A DNA stretch of 5,830 nt, from assembly GCA_945876015.1 (NCBI GenBank), contig CAMCNM010000137.1:1-5830 (forward strand), written 5' to 3'. The position numbers and the translations under genes are program-made. This DNA is from Gemmatimonas phototrophica. Lineage in GTDB: Bacteria > Gemmatimonadota > Gemmatimonadetes > Longimicrobiales > Gaopeijiaceae. A model generated the notes under the pieces. It did not search any database. It was not told the DNA's origin and worked only from the letters and a program-made list of their open reading frames with translations. Within the stretch, counting starts at the first letter, position 1. Every line of letters begins with the position of its first letter. This document shows positions 1 to 5,424 of the stretch, in pieces.

Positions 1-57
1 GGAGCGGCCTCATCGCCTTCGCATGGCGGACGATCTGGCCAGGCGAGGACATGGTCC

Positions 58-101
58 CTGCGGTCGGACCTGCCGGACGAGTCCGGCCAGGCGGACCGCA
101 G
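58..101 (-). terminator. Long G+C hairpin downstream of the outer-membrane protein gene (no T tract)
   Basis: Outer arms of 8 perfect pairs (58-65 with 94-101) and inner arms of 10 pairs with one bulged base (69-78 with 81-91) form a nearly continuous stem-loop, 23 nt after the TAG at 125. The following minus-strand bases are not T-rich, so this may be a transcript-end structure working with Rho or a stabiliser rather than a classic intrinsic terminator. Only 57 bases remain to the window edge, with nothing else I can firmly support. Confidence 0.4.
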
Positions 102-124
102 GACCACGCGCTGGTGCCGACCGC

Positions 125-784
125 CTACAGGCCCCATCCGAACGAAGCACCCATCGAATAGTGGATGGCGTATCCCGACTCGCCGGGGTTCCTGAGAATG
201 CCGACCTCCGGACGGATCGCCCACCGACGCACGTCCGGCCCCAACGCCAGGCCCAGGTTCGCGGCCCAGAGCGTTTCTCCGTCACCCTTCAGCGGAATGA
301 GGAGCTTGGTGGACGGATTGATCTCCACACTTCTGGACAAGGGCACGGTGAAGAGGAGCGTGGGGTGAAACCCGACGGTCTCCGACGTCTCGATGTCGTC
401 ACCGAATGCGACGCCGATCGGCATGAAGAGCGCGGCGTGCTGGTTCCAGAAAGCCAGCTTGGGTCCGGCACCAACCACCGTGAGCGCGTCGTCGGGCTCA
501 CCGGTGACCACCTGGCGCTCGATCCGGACACGCAGGTCCAAGTTCTCCTTCAGGCCGGCCGCCAGAAGGAGGCCGTACTGATTGTAGAGCTTCTCGGTCT
601 CTCCATCCTCGGAAGAGCTCACCGAGGAATAGAATGGTGTGACCTCGAAGCCACGCGGTGCGACCGTGCGCGCGCTCTGCATCTCCGAGAAGGGTGGGAG
701 GCACGCCGTGGTCGAAGAAGCGACCGCGAGCAGCAGGGCAACCGCCGCGCCGCGCCCCCTGAAGGGTCCCCGTCGAGAGTTCAT
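125..784 (-). CDS. Predicted outer-membrane beta-barrel protein, exported
   Basis: I do not recognise a named family. The 219-aa protein starts with basic residues and a hydrophobic core (13-27, AAVALLLAVASSTTA) followed by Cys28. This could be a lipoprotein signal with a poor lipobox (TTAC) or an ordinary signal peptide. From about residue 45 it shows around ten short amphipathic stretches with alternating hydrophobic and polar residues, such as FEVTPFYSSV, LDLRVRIERQVV, AALFMPIGVAFG, VGFHPTLLFTVPL and YAIHYSMGASFGWGL at the end. They are separated by Gly/Asp/Asn turns, as in small outer-membrane barrels. The last residue is Leu rather than the common Phe. ATG 784 is chosen because AGGAG (799-795) lies 10 nt upstream and the signal sequence begins there. 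The open frame runs further, into the preceding methyltransferase region, but only because of the frameshift there. The stop is TAG at 125. Confidence 0.75.
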   Translation of the reverse strand: MNSRRGPFRGRGAAVALLLAVASSTTACLPPFSEMQSARTVAPRGFEVTPFYSSVSSSEDGETEKLYNQYGLLLAAGLKENLDLRVRIERQVVTGEPDDALTVVGAGPKLAFWNQHAALFMPIGVAFGDDIETSETVGFHPTLLFTVPLSRSVEINPSTKLLIPLKGDGETLWAANLGLALGPDVRRWAIRPEVGILRNPGESGYAIHYSMGASFGWGL

Positions 785-804
785 GATCCGCGTTCTCCTG
801 GAAT

Positions 805-826
805 GGGTGTGTTCTTGCTCACACCC
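805..826 (-). promoter_or_regulatory. Leader hairpin next to the Shine-Dalgarno of the outer-membrane protein gene
   Basis: A perfect 7-bp stem (GGGTGTG/CACACCC; 826-820 with 811-805) encloses an 8-nt loop. It ends 5 nt before the AGGAG Shine-Dalgarno (799-795). No T tract follows, so it is not a usual terminator of the methyltransferase. It could affect ribosome access or message stability, or be a protein-binding palindrome. Confidence 0.4.
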
Positions 827-854
827 GAAGATGCGGATTGGCGGATGGCGCCAA

Positions 855-871
855 ATACGTACTGATACGTA
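855..871. repeat. Two ATACGTA copies spaced one helical turn apart
   Basis: ATACGTA occurs at 855-861 and 865-871, a 10-bp period. Each holds the palindrome TACGTA, so the pair is also an inverted repeat. It is the most A+T-rich patch between the methyltransferase stop (892) and the outer-membrane protein start (784), placed where an operator or promoter element for the latter would be. No clear -35/-10 pair was found, so the role is inferred from position only. Confidence 0.4.
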
Positions 872-891
872 GTCGGGTGGCGCGTGGACTA

Positions 892-1717
892 CTACTGCTC
901 CACGGTCAGCGCGTACACATCGTGGTGCTGGTCCCACCCCCGCTCCAGAAAGAGAACCTCCTTCCAACCTCCGGCTGACGCGGCAAGCTCGCTCATCCGC
1001 TCGCGCGTGATGGCGGATATCCCGTAACCCGGACCCGCGTAGTCCGCGTAGCCGTATCCCCCCGCTGCGATATCCCGCGATGACGGCTCGCCGGCCAGCT
1101 TCGGACAGCCCATAGGTGTTCGAGCCGTTCTCCAGACACTGGATCGTCCACCGCCCGTGCGCGGACACCACGCACACGCCGCACGGAGCAATGTACCGCT
1201 TGAAGAACCGGAGGAGATCGGACGATCCGGCTTCGTCGAAGTGCGTCAGGAGCGACCCGCACCAGATGACGTCGTACTTGGCCGGAGCGTACAGCTCCGC
1301 GATCGACCGGGACGACAGCAGCGGGCTGGTCGAAAAGGTGCGTGCACAGAACTCGACCATTCCACGATCAATGTCCCCGGCGGCGAGCTCCGCCTGGGGC
1401 CACCTCACTCGCAGGAATCTCGCGACGCGCCCGTAGCCGCTCGGAAAGTCGAGGACGGAACGCACGCTGCGCACGCCCGCCGCTCGGATCGCCTCCTGGA
1501 CGCAGCGCAGACCGGACAGGCCGACCGAGACGTAGTGGTCGGCCCCGTCATACATCGTGTCGTCGGGATGGACGCGCAGCGATACCTCGCGCAGGAGCGC
1601 TCTCTCTTCAGGCGACGAATCGGGCGAGCGAATAAAGGATCGCCGCGCAACTAGCAGGTCGCGTCCAAGCCGCACCCTGGTCCCGATGCGGCGGAACAGG
1701 CTCGGGAGGAGGCTCAC
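892..1717 (-). CDS. Class I SAM-dependent methyltransferase, interrupted by a single-base frameshift
   Basis: This predicted methyltransferase has an unknown acceptor; similar proteins often sit near glycan or glycosyltransferase genes, but none is visible here. Motif I is SVLDFPSGYGRVARFL (about 1459-1412), followed by AAGDIDRGMVEFC, then YDVIWCGSLLTHFD and VVSAHGRW, all typical of the Rossmann-fold core. At 1058-1063 a run of six G (minus strand) throws the frame off after GYRSGG. Removing one G restores YGYADYAGPGYGIS and a further 54 residues ending GWDQHHDVYALTVEQ and a TAG at 892, the expected C-terminus. The corrected protein is 274 aa from a GTG at 1717. The frame stays open to a GTG at 1780 (295 aa), but those codons cover a terminator-like hairpin. 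Neither GTG has a good Shine-Dalgarno. The shift could be a sequencing or assembly error, a real mutation, or phase variation. Family confident; start and integrity uncertain. Confidence 0.75.
1058..1063 (-). other. G6 homopolymer, site of +1-base frameshift in the methyltransferase
   Basis: Six G on the minus strand (six C on the plus strand). Conserved methyltransferase sequence lies in one frame upstream and a different frame downstream. Five G would join them exactly (S-G-G-Y-G-Y-A-D-Y). As written, the upstream frame stays open for 91 non-conserved codons and then enters the next gene in frame. Confidence 0.85.
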
Positions 1718-1732
1718 GTGGCGAGACGGGAG

Positions 1733-1773
1733 AGTGAAGAAGAAGGCACCGGGCGGAATGTATCCGCCCGGTG
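1733..1773 (-). terminator. Rho-independent-type terminator after the glycine-zipper gene
   Basis: An 11-bp perfect stem (1773-1763 with 1757-1747, CACCGGGCGGA and complement) encloses a 5-nt loop. A G-U and then a G-C pair can extend the stem. Reading leftward, the T-rich CCTTCTTCTTC follows immediately. It lies 73 nt after the glycine-zipper stop at 1846. A second, smaller hairpin (1829-1824 with 1815-1810, 6 bp) sits between. The T tract is interrupted by C, which lowers efficiency. The same bases would encode PPGAFFF if the next gene began at 1780, a pattern typical of translated terminators. Confidence 0.6.
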
Positions 1774-1845
1774 TCGACACTGCCTACGAGACCCGATTGT
1801 CCCCGCGGCGCACCCAGAGCTGCGGGTGCATCGCGAGGCCACTCG

Positions 1846-2223
1846 TCACTTGTAGATGACTTCCTTGTCCTTGTCGATGGTCTTTCCGACCACCGCGCCC
1901 GCGGCGCCGCTGATCACGGCGCCCACGAGGCCACCCTTCAAGCGGTCGTCGTCGTTGGCGACGGCACCGACCACGGCACCGAGACCCGCGCCGATCGCCG
2001 CATCACGCTTGATGTTCGTCTTCTCCACCACATGGGACTGCGGAGTGCGGGCGGGTACGGACGCCGTGCTGCTCTGCCGTGCTGCTGGGCGCGCGATGCT
2101 GGTCGCCTTCGGAGCGGCCTCGGTCAGCGCCTGGCCCGAGGTGTCGCTGTCAGCCCGAGCCTGATCGCAGGCAGCTGTGGCCACGAGCGTGGACAGTACG
2201 AGAGCCAATGAGAGGACACGCAT
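1846..2223 (-). CDS. Glycine-zipper lipoprotein
   Basis: This small envelope protein (125 aa) has no assignable biochemical role. Residues 1-18 are a signal sequence (MRVLSLALVLSTLVATAA) ending before Cys19. The lipobox is TAAC, with threonine instead of leucine at -3, so lipidation is probable but not certain. Asp follows the cysteine at +2; in E. coli that residue favours retention in the inner membrane. A polar Ala/Ser/Pro/Gln-rich linker (about 21-68) comes next. Two glycine-zipper segments (74-89 GAGLGAVVGAVA and 97-113 GGLVGAVISGAAGAVVG) are joined by NDDDRLK, and the tail is charged. The two segments are typical of the YMGG/glycine-zipper 2TM families that associate with membranes. The start at 2223 is firm: AAGGAG (2235-2230) lies 6 nt ahead of the ATG. 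The gene stands alone, with 153 nt upstream and a terminator-like hairpin downstream. Confidence 0.85.
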   Translation of the reverse strand: MRVLSLALVLSTLVATAACDQARADSDTSGQALTEAAPKATSIARPAARQSSTASVPARTPQSHVVEKTNIKRDAAIGAGLGAVVGAVANDDDRLKGGLVGAVISGAAGAVVGKTIDKDKEVIYK

Positions 2224-2275
2224 GGGGGTCTCCTTGAGATGAGGCGGCCTGTACTGCCGCCATCCTTGCAGTCAG

Positions 2276-2289
2276 CCCCCCGAAGGGGA
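2276..2289 (-). other. C(UUCG)G tetraloop hairpin in the intergenic/leader region
   Basis: On the minus strand CCCC-UUCG-GGGG forms four G-C pairs (2288-2285 with 2280-2277), closed by one of the most stable tetraloops known, plus one U-G pair. No T tract follows, so it is not a standard intrinsic terminator. It lies 88 nt past the hydrolase stop and about 50 nt before the glycine-zipper ATG. It could be a 3'-end stabiliser for the first or a leader structure for the second. Confidence 0.4.
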
Positions 2290-2329
2290 GGGCACGTCGA
2301 TAAGAGGGGCAGGAATCGGGCCGTGCATC

Positions 2330-2357
2330 CACATAAACGGACCCGCAAATGACTCAA
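2330..2357 (-). promoter_or_regulatory. Possible weak sigma70-like promoter for the glycine-zipper gene
   Basis: The 153-nt gap before the glycine-zipper gene holds an A+T-richer patch. On the minus strand TTGAGT (2357-2352) and TATGTG (2335-2330) are separated by 16 nt, matching the consensus at 4/6 and 3/6 positions. It would give a leader of about 100 nt. The match is weak, and the organism's promoter consensus is unknown. Confidence 0.2.
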
Positions 2358-2376
2358 TTCCACGCCTGAGGAGAAC

Positions 2377-3756
2377 CTACTTCCCCACCTCGATCTGCAG
2401 CGCGGCGGCGTAGAGAGCGGTCCGATCGTTGTCGCGGGCGGCCCACTCGAGCAGGGTCTCGAGGCTGGGCGTCACGCGCTGCCGAAACGCGACCCTACCA
2501 TTCACGGTCACCGTGACGGGCTGACCCAGATCGAACTGGCTCGGCGACAGCAGGAGCGTGAACCGCCGGACCCCGTTGGTCGTCGCCTCGACGCTGTTCC
2601 CGCGACGTACGAGATCCACGCGTCCACTGAGCGACGCATGCGGGAAGATCTGGAGCTTCCGGCCGTTCCGTTCGACCACGTTCGCCTCGGCGAACGTCTT
2701 CTCGCCCCCCACGTGACCGAGCTGATCGATCACGAGCCAGTCGATCCGGTTGTAGCGGTCCACGCGCTCGGTCTGCCAGGAGAGCCGGTCGGGCAGCGGG
2801 TTCCTCGGATGCGCGTTCACGAACCCCTCGAACGCGGCGCGCTCCTCGGGCCACCAGTTGGTGTTGTGCCCGGCCTCTTCCTGGACGTGGTACACGACCT
2901 CGGCGCCCAGCTCACGGAGGTGATCGACGAACGGCTTCACGCCCGATGCCGGATAGAGAGGGTCCTTGCCACTGCTGACCGCGAAGAAGGGCTTGTTTGC
3001 GGCGTTGCTCGGATACATGTCGCCGTCGGGAAGCACCGACGGGTTGGACAGGACGAGCATCTGTCCGTTGAGCGGGAGGAAGCTCGCGAACGCGGTCGGG
3101 TCGCGGAACGCGAAGAACCAGGCCCCGGTGGCGCCGTCGGAGATGCCGGTGAGATAGACGCGGTTCTCATCCACGTTGTACGTGCGCTTCACGCGATCGA
3201 GGACGGCCGGGAGATTCCTACCCTGGCTCTCCTGCCACCACATCGACTGGTCCCACGCGTTCGGCAGGACGTAGATCTGGTCGAACGTGCCGGGAATGCG
3301 CGTGACCGCGTCACCCGCGGTGCCGAACTCGCCGCGGAGCTCGCGCCCGACCCCGCCGTGCAGCTGGACGCGCACCGGATAGCTCCGGGACGGGTCGTAG
3401 CTCTCGGGGACGACGACGGTGTAAGGGTGCGCCACCCCAGGCCCGCGACCGACCGCGATGCGATGGGTCAGATCGCGCCGTCCGCGCACGACGTTGGACG
3501 AGTAGGGCCGCCCTTTGCGCAGCCTTGCGAGCGCATCGTCGAACGGAACGCCGGTCGCGACGATGGCCGGGACCCGGCTCGCGGCGGCCGCTGGGGTCTC
3601 GGCCGCCCAGAACGCCGCGAAGGCCTCGTCGATGCCTTCCGGGTCGGCGATCGAGGGAACGGGCGCGGGCCAGCGCACCAGCACCGATGCCGCCACCACC
3701 GCGCACCCCCATAACCGCCGCGCGGAAACGCCCCGTGACCCGAAGATCGCCGCCAT
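2377..3756 (-). CDS. Exported alpha/beta-hydrolase (esterase / prolyl-oligopeptidase-like) with C-terminal beta domain
   Basis: This 459-aa serine hydrolase probably acts outside the cytoplasm. The N-terminus has an arginine pair, then a hydrophobic stretch (roughly residues 13-28) and PAPVPSIA, consistent with a signal peptide or membrane anchor. A helical segment (about 40-85) precedes the catalytic domain. That domain starts near PYTVVVPESYDP (111-122), with the oxyanion-hole motif LHGG (132-135). The nucleophile elbow GISDG places the catalytic Ser at 206; SSGKDPLYP gives the likely Asp at 265, and EAGHNTNWW the His at 297. This layout resembles the dienelactone-hydrolase, PHB-depolymerase and prolyl-oligopeptidase branches. 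Residues from about 315 on form a second, strand-rich region with FDLGQPVTVTVNGRVAF, seen in large predicted peptidases/esterases of this type and of unknown role. The substrate cannot be named. The gene lies 68 nt downstream of the carbonic anhydrase and its stop is TAG at 2377. It has a strong Shine-Dalgarno of its own. Confidence 0.87.
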   Translation of the reverse strand: MAAIFGSRGVSARRLWGCAVVAASVLVRWPAPVPSIADPEGIDEAFAAFWAAETPAAAASRVPAIVATGVPFDDALARLRKGRPYSSNVVRGRRDLTHRIAVGRGPGVAHPYTVVVPESYDPSRSYPVRVQLHGGVGRELRGEFGTAGDAVTRIPGTFDQIYVLPNAWDQSMWWQESQGRNLPAVLDRVKRTYNVDENRVYLTGISDGATGAWFFAFRDPTAFASFLPLNGQMLVLSNPSVLPDGDMYPSNAANKPFFAVSSGKDPLYPASGVKPFVDHLRELGAEVVYHVQEEAGHNTNWWPEERAAFEGFVNAHPRNPLPDRLSWQTERVDRYNRIDWLVIDQLGHVGGEKTFAEANVVERNGRKLQIFPHASLSGRVDLVRRGNSVEATTNGVRRFTLLLSPSQFDLGQPVTVTVNGRVAFRQRVTPSLETLLEWAARDNDRTALYAAALQIEVGK

Positions 3757-3763
3757 GGGTGCC

Positions 3764-3769
3764 ACCTCC
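3764..3769 (-). promoter_or_regulatory. Shine-Dalgarno GGAGGT deciding the hydrolase start
   Basis: On the minus strand GGAGGT sits 7 nt before the ATG at 3756, a near-ideal ribosome binding site. The first in-frame ATG (3771) overlaps this site and has no purine-rich sequence in front of it, so 3756 is the better start. Confidence 0.8.
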
Positions 3770-3782
3770 ATCGAGCGTTAGA

Positions 3783-3812
3783 GGGCCGGGCCGGGCCGGG
3801 CCGAGCCGAGCC
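3783..3812. repeat. Pentanucleotide tandem repeat: 4 x GGGCC + 2 x GAGCC, with G-quadruplex pattern
   Basis: Six perfect-length 5-bp units lie head to tail. Units at 3783, 3788, 3793 and 3798 read GGGCC; those at 3803 and 3808 read GAGCC. The four GGG runs with two-base CC loops match the G3N2G3N2G3N2G3 pattern of a short-loop G-quadruplex on the plus strand, which is the template strand for the flanking genes. The repeat fills most of the 68-nt gap between the carbonic anhydrase stop (3825) and the hydrolase start (3756), ending 13 nt from the hydrolase Shine-Dalgarno. Because GGCC is self-complementary, the transcript could also fold here. Copy-number change would alter spacing, not reading frame. 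Confidence 0.85.
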
Positions 3813-3824
3813 GCAGATAGACGA

Positions 3825-4433
3825 TCAGACGCCGATGAAGAAGTCCACGAGACCGGTCTCGAGCGAGTACTCGGCGCCCACGACGCGCAGCCCCTCGCTT
3901 TGGATCAGCTCCTCCAGAACCTTGGATCCATGCCGGAGATGATCGACCGAAGCGCGTACGTTGGCGCGCTCGGCTTCGCGGTAGAGGCGCTCGGGATCGT
4001 TCACCAGATCGGTCTTCAGGAGTCCCTCGACCGAGGGGCGGATGCGATCGACGATCGAAAGGAGGTTGGGCGAGGACTTCCCGGACGTGCGTCGGAGCTC
4101 CTCCAGGGTGGCCTCGATCGCGCCGCACTGGGTGTGGCCCATCACGACGACCAGGCGGGTACCGAACCGCTCGGCGGCGAACTCGATGCTCCCGACCTGG
4201 GACGGCGCCACGATGTTTCCGGCCACGCGAATGACGAACAGCGAGCCGAAGCCCTGATCGAACACGACCTCGACCGGCACCCGGGAATCGGAGCAACCGA
4301 GCACGACCGCGAAGGGCTTCTGGTCCTCCGGCGCGCGGGCGCCCACAGGCTGGTTGGTGAGCGTCGCGGCCCCCGCCTGGAACCGGCGGTTCCCTTCCCG
4401 CAGCCGCGCGAGTGCTTCGTCCGCTGGGATCAT
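3825..4433 (-). CDS. beta-class carbonic anhydrase
   Basis: This zinc enzyme interconverts CO2 and bicarbonate, probably in the cytoplasm because no signal peptide is seen. From the ATG at 4433 it is 202 aa, a normal size for bacterial beta-class enzymes. The zinc ligands are all present: Cys47 in LGCSDSRVP, His100 and Cys103 in MGHTQCGAIEA. Asp49 and Arg51 form the conserved Asp-Arg dyad. FDQGFGSLFVIRVAGNIV (58-75) and the C-terminal VVGAEYSLETGLVDFF are also characteristic. I chose the start at MIPADEALARLREGNRRF because family members usually begin a few residues before this helix. The open frame continues upstream to 4541 but overlaps the DUF971 coding region. A GTG at 4457 is possible. 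The Shine-Dalgarno at 4433 is weak (GTGAG, 12 nt away), so coupling to the DUF971 gene 13 nt upstream is likely. The native oligomer cannot be told from sequence. Confidence 0.95.
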   Translation of the reverse strand: MIPADEALARLREGNRRFQAGAATLTNQPVGARAPEDQKPFAVVLGCSDSRVPVEVVFDQGFGSLFVIRVAGNIVAPSQVGSIEFAAERFGTRLVVVMGHTQCGAIEATLEELRRTSGKSSPNLLSIVDRIRPSVEGLLKTDLVNDPERLYREAERANVRASVDHLRHGSKVLEELIQSEGLRVVGAEYSLETGLVDFFIGV

Positions 4434-4446
4434 TGGGTCGCCATAC

Positions 4447-4791
4447 TCACGCCGCACCCCCTCGCCCGCTACCCCCCGCCCCACCCTCACCGAGCCTGCG
4501 CAGGTAGTCGAACGGGTAGAAGCCCGTGTCATGCCCGTCACTCCAGACGAACTGGAGCGCGTACCGCCCCACGTAGTGGATGGCCGTGGGGTGGATGGTC
4601 TCGGGGATCATCTCGGGTCGGAGGATCCGTCTGCCCGTCATCTCGTCCACGCACCGGGCGCAAGGACAGCTGATCCGGAGATCGTAGGGCCGCAGAATCG
4701 ACTCGCTTCCGTCCATCCACTCGATGCGGAGGGATCGGCCGTCCGCGGTCGGACCGATCTCCCTGGGCGTGGTCGCCGGACCGGCGGCCAT
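4447..4791 (-). CDS. DUF971 protein (gamma-butyrobetaine hydroxylase-like N-terminal domain)
   Basis: This 114-aa protein consists almost entirely of the DUF971 / GBBH-like_N domain. That small fold is found alone in many bacteria and at the N-terminus of eukaryotic gamma-butyrobetaine hydroxylases. The role of the stand-alone form is not settled; links to iron-sulfur proteins have been proposed for the family, and the cysteines here would suit metal binding. Visible motifs are LRIEWMDGSES (21-31), LRISCPCARCVDEMTG (38-53, with Cys42, Cys44 and Cys47 as CxCxxC), IHYVGRYALQFVWSDGHDTG (71-90) and FDYLRRL (94-100), all typical of the domain. A glycine-rich tail (101-114) follows and is probably disordered. 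The ATG at 4791 overlaps the rdgB stop as TGATG, without a clear Shine-Dalgarno, implying termination-reinitiation. An in-frame ATG at 4887 lies deep inside rdgB and is not used here. The carbonic anhydrase start is 13 nt past its TGA. Domain certain, function uncertain. Confidence 0.9.
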   Translation of the reverse strand: MAAGPATTPREIGPTADGRSLRIEWMDGSESILRPYDLRISCPCARCVDEMTGRRILRPEMIPETIHPTAIHYVGRYALQFVWSDGHDTGFYPFDYLRRLGEGGAGGSGRGGAA

Positions 4792-5408
4792 CAGCGAGCC
4801 CGCAGGTGAGCCGCGAGCGCGCGGAACGCCTTCCCGCGGTGGCTCAGCGCGTTCTTCTGCGCGGCCGGTGCTTCCCCGAAGGTGCAACCCAGCTCGGGGA
4901 CCAGGAAGAACGGATCGTACCCGAATCCGCCCCGTCCGCGTGGCTCATCGAGCACCCTGCCTTCGGCAGTCCCCCGGAAGAGCGCTTCGCCGCTTGCGCT
5001 CTTCAGCACCGCCACGCAGACGTAGCGTGCGGTCCTGCGCGCGGGCTCGACGTCCGAAAGCAGCTGGAGGAGATGCCGGTTGTTCGCCTGGTCCTGCTCT
5101 TCCCGGCTGGCCGTCTCCGGGAGAGGAGCGAAGCGCCTCGACTTCACACCCGGCCGTCCACCCAAGGCGTCCACCTCGATGCCGGAATCGTCCGACACGG
5201 TGGGCAGCCCCGAGAGTCGATGGAAGTAGGCGGCCTTCGAGCGGGCGTTCTCCTCGAACGTGTCGTACGGCTCGAGTGCGTCCTCGGCGGGGCTCTCGGG
5301 AATGCCCGCGGCGGCGAGATCGATCAGGTCGATGTCCGGCACGTCGCTCAGGATGCTCCGGATCTCCTCGACCTTGTGCCGACTGCGCGTCGCGACCAGC
5401 AGCTTCAT
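4791..5408 (-). CDS. rdgB: dITP/XTP pyrophosphatase (non-canonical purine NTP pyrophosphatase, RdgB/HAM1 family)
   Basis: This enzyme hydrolyses dITP, ITP and XTP to the monophosphate plus pyrophosphate, keeping deaminated purines out of DNA and RNA. The 205-aa length is normal for the family. All signature blocks are present: N-terminal LLVATRSRHKVEE (residues 3-15, where the usual TxNxxK has serine in place of asparagine but keeps the lysine), DTFEENARSKA (49-59), VSDDSGIEVDALGGRPGVKS (71-90, with the metal-binding and catalytic aspartates), GFGYDPFF (161-168) and SHRGKA (189-194). The ATG at 5408 starts exactly at the expected MKLLVAT. No good Shine-Dalgarno is visible, so translation may depend on coupling to rph 16 nt upstream. 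The stop codon TGA shares one base with the ATG of the DUF971 gene (TGATG). The gene looks intact and functional. Confidence 0.96.
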   Translation of the reverse strand: MKLLVATRSRHKVEEIRSILSDVPDIDLIDLAAAGIPESPAEDALEPYDTFEENARSKAAYFHRLSGLPTVSDDSGIEVDALGGRPGVKSRRFAPLPETASREEQDQANNRHLLQLLSDVEPARRTARYVCVAVLKSASGEALFRGTAEGRVLDEPRGRGGFGYDPFFLVPELGCTFGEAPAAQKNALSHRGKAFRALAAHLRAR

Positions 5409-5424
5409 CGTGAAGTGCCGAGCA

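Noticed and set aside
1..52. Possible start of another minus-strand gene (MSSPGQIVRHAKAMRPL, ATG at 52, open to the edge)
   Set aside because: Only 17 codons are visible, the ribosome binding site is poor (AGGGA close to the ATG), and the long hairpin 58-101 lies just upstream. Too little to call.
832..848. Imperfect 8-bp tandem repeat GCGGATTG/GCGGATGG
   Set aside because: Only two imperfect copies, likely chance in G+C-rich sequence.
23..865. Plus-strand open frame of 280 codons and other shadows at 4724-5413 and 4806-5759
   Set aside because: All are antisense to supported minus-strand genes, Arg-rich and without recognisable motifs.
125..1780. A single 551-codon methyltransferase/outer-membrane fusion protein
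   Set aside because: The middle 91 codons resemble no coding sequence and an internal signal sequence with its own Shine-Dalgarno begins at 784. The methyltransferase C-terminus is found in another frame, so the fusion is a product of the G6 frameshift.
2348..2357. TGACTCA near-palindrome upstream of the glycine-zipper gene
   Set aside because: Seven bases, a single copy and no flanking symmetry; not enough for an operator call.
2638..3714. Long plus-strand open frame (358 codons) opposite the hydrolase gene
   Set aside because: It mirrors a gene with clear catalytic motifs on the minus strand. Arg/Pro/Glu-rich translations of this kind are expected on the antisense of G+C-rich genes, and no domain is visible.
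3525..4673. Plus-strand open frame of 382 codons across the hydrolase, carbonic anhydrase and DUF971 genes
   Set aside because: It runs antisense to three well-supported genes and through the pentanucleotide repeat, with low-complexity translation and no ribosome binding site.
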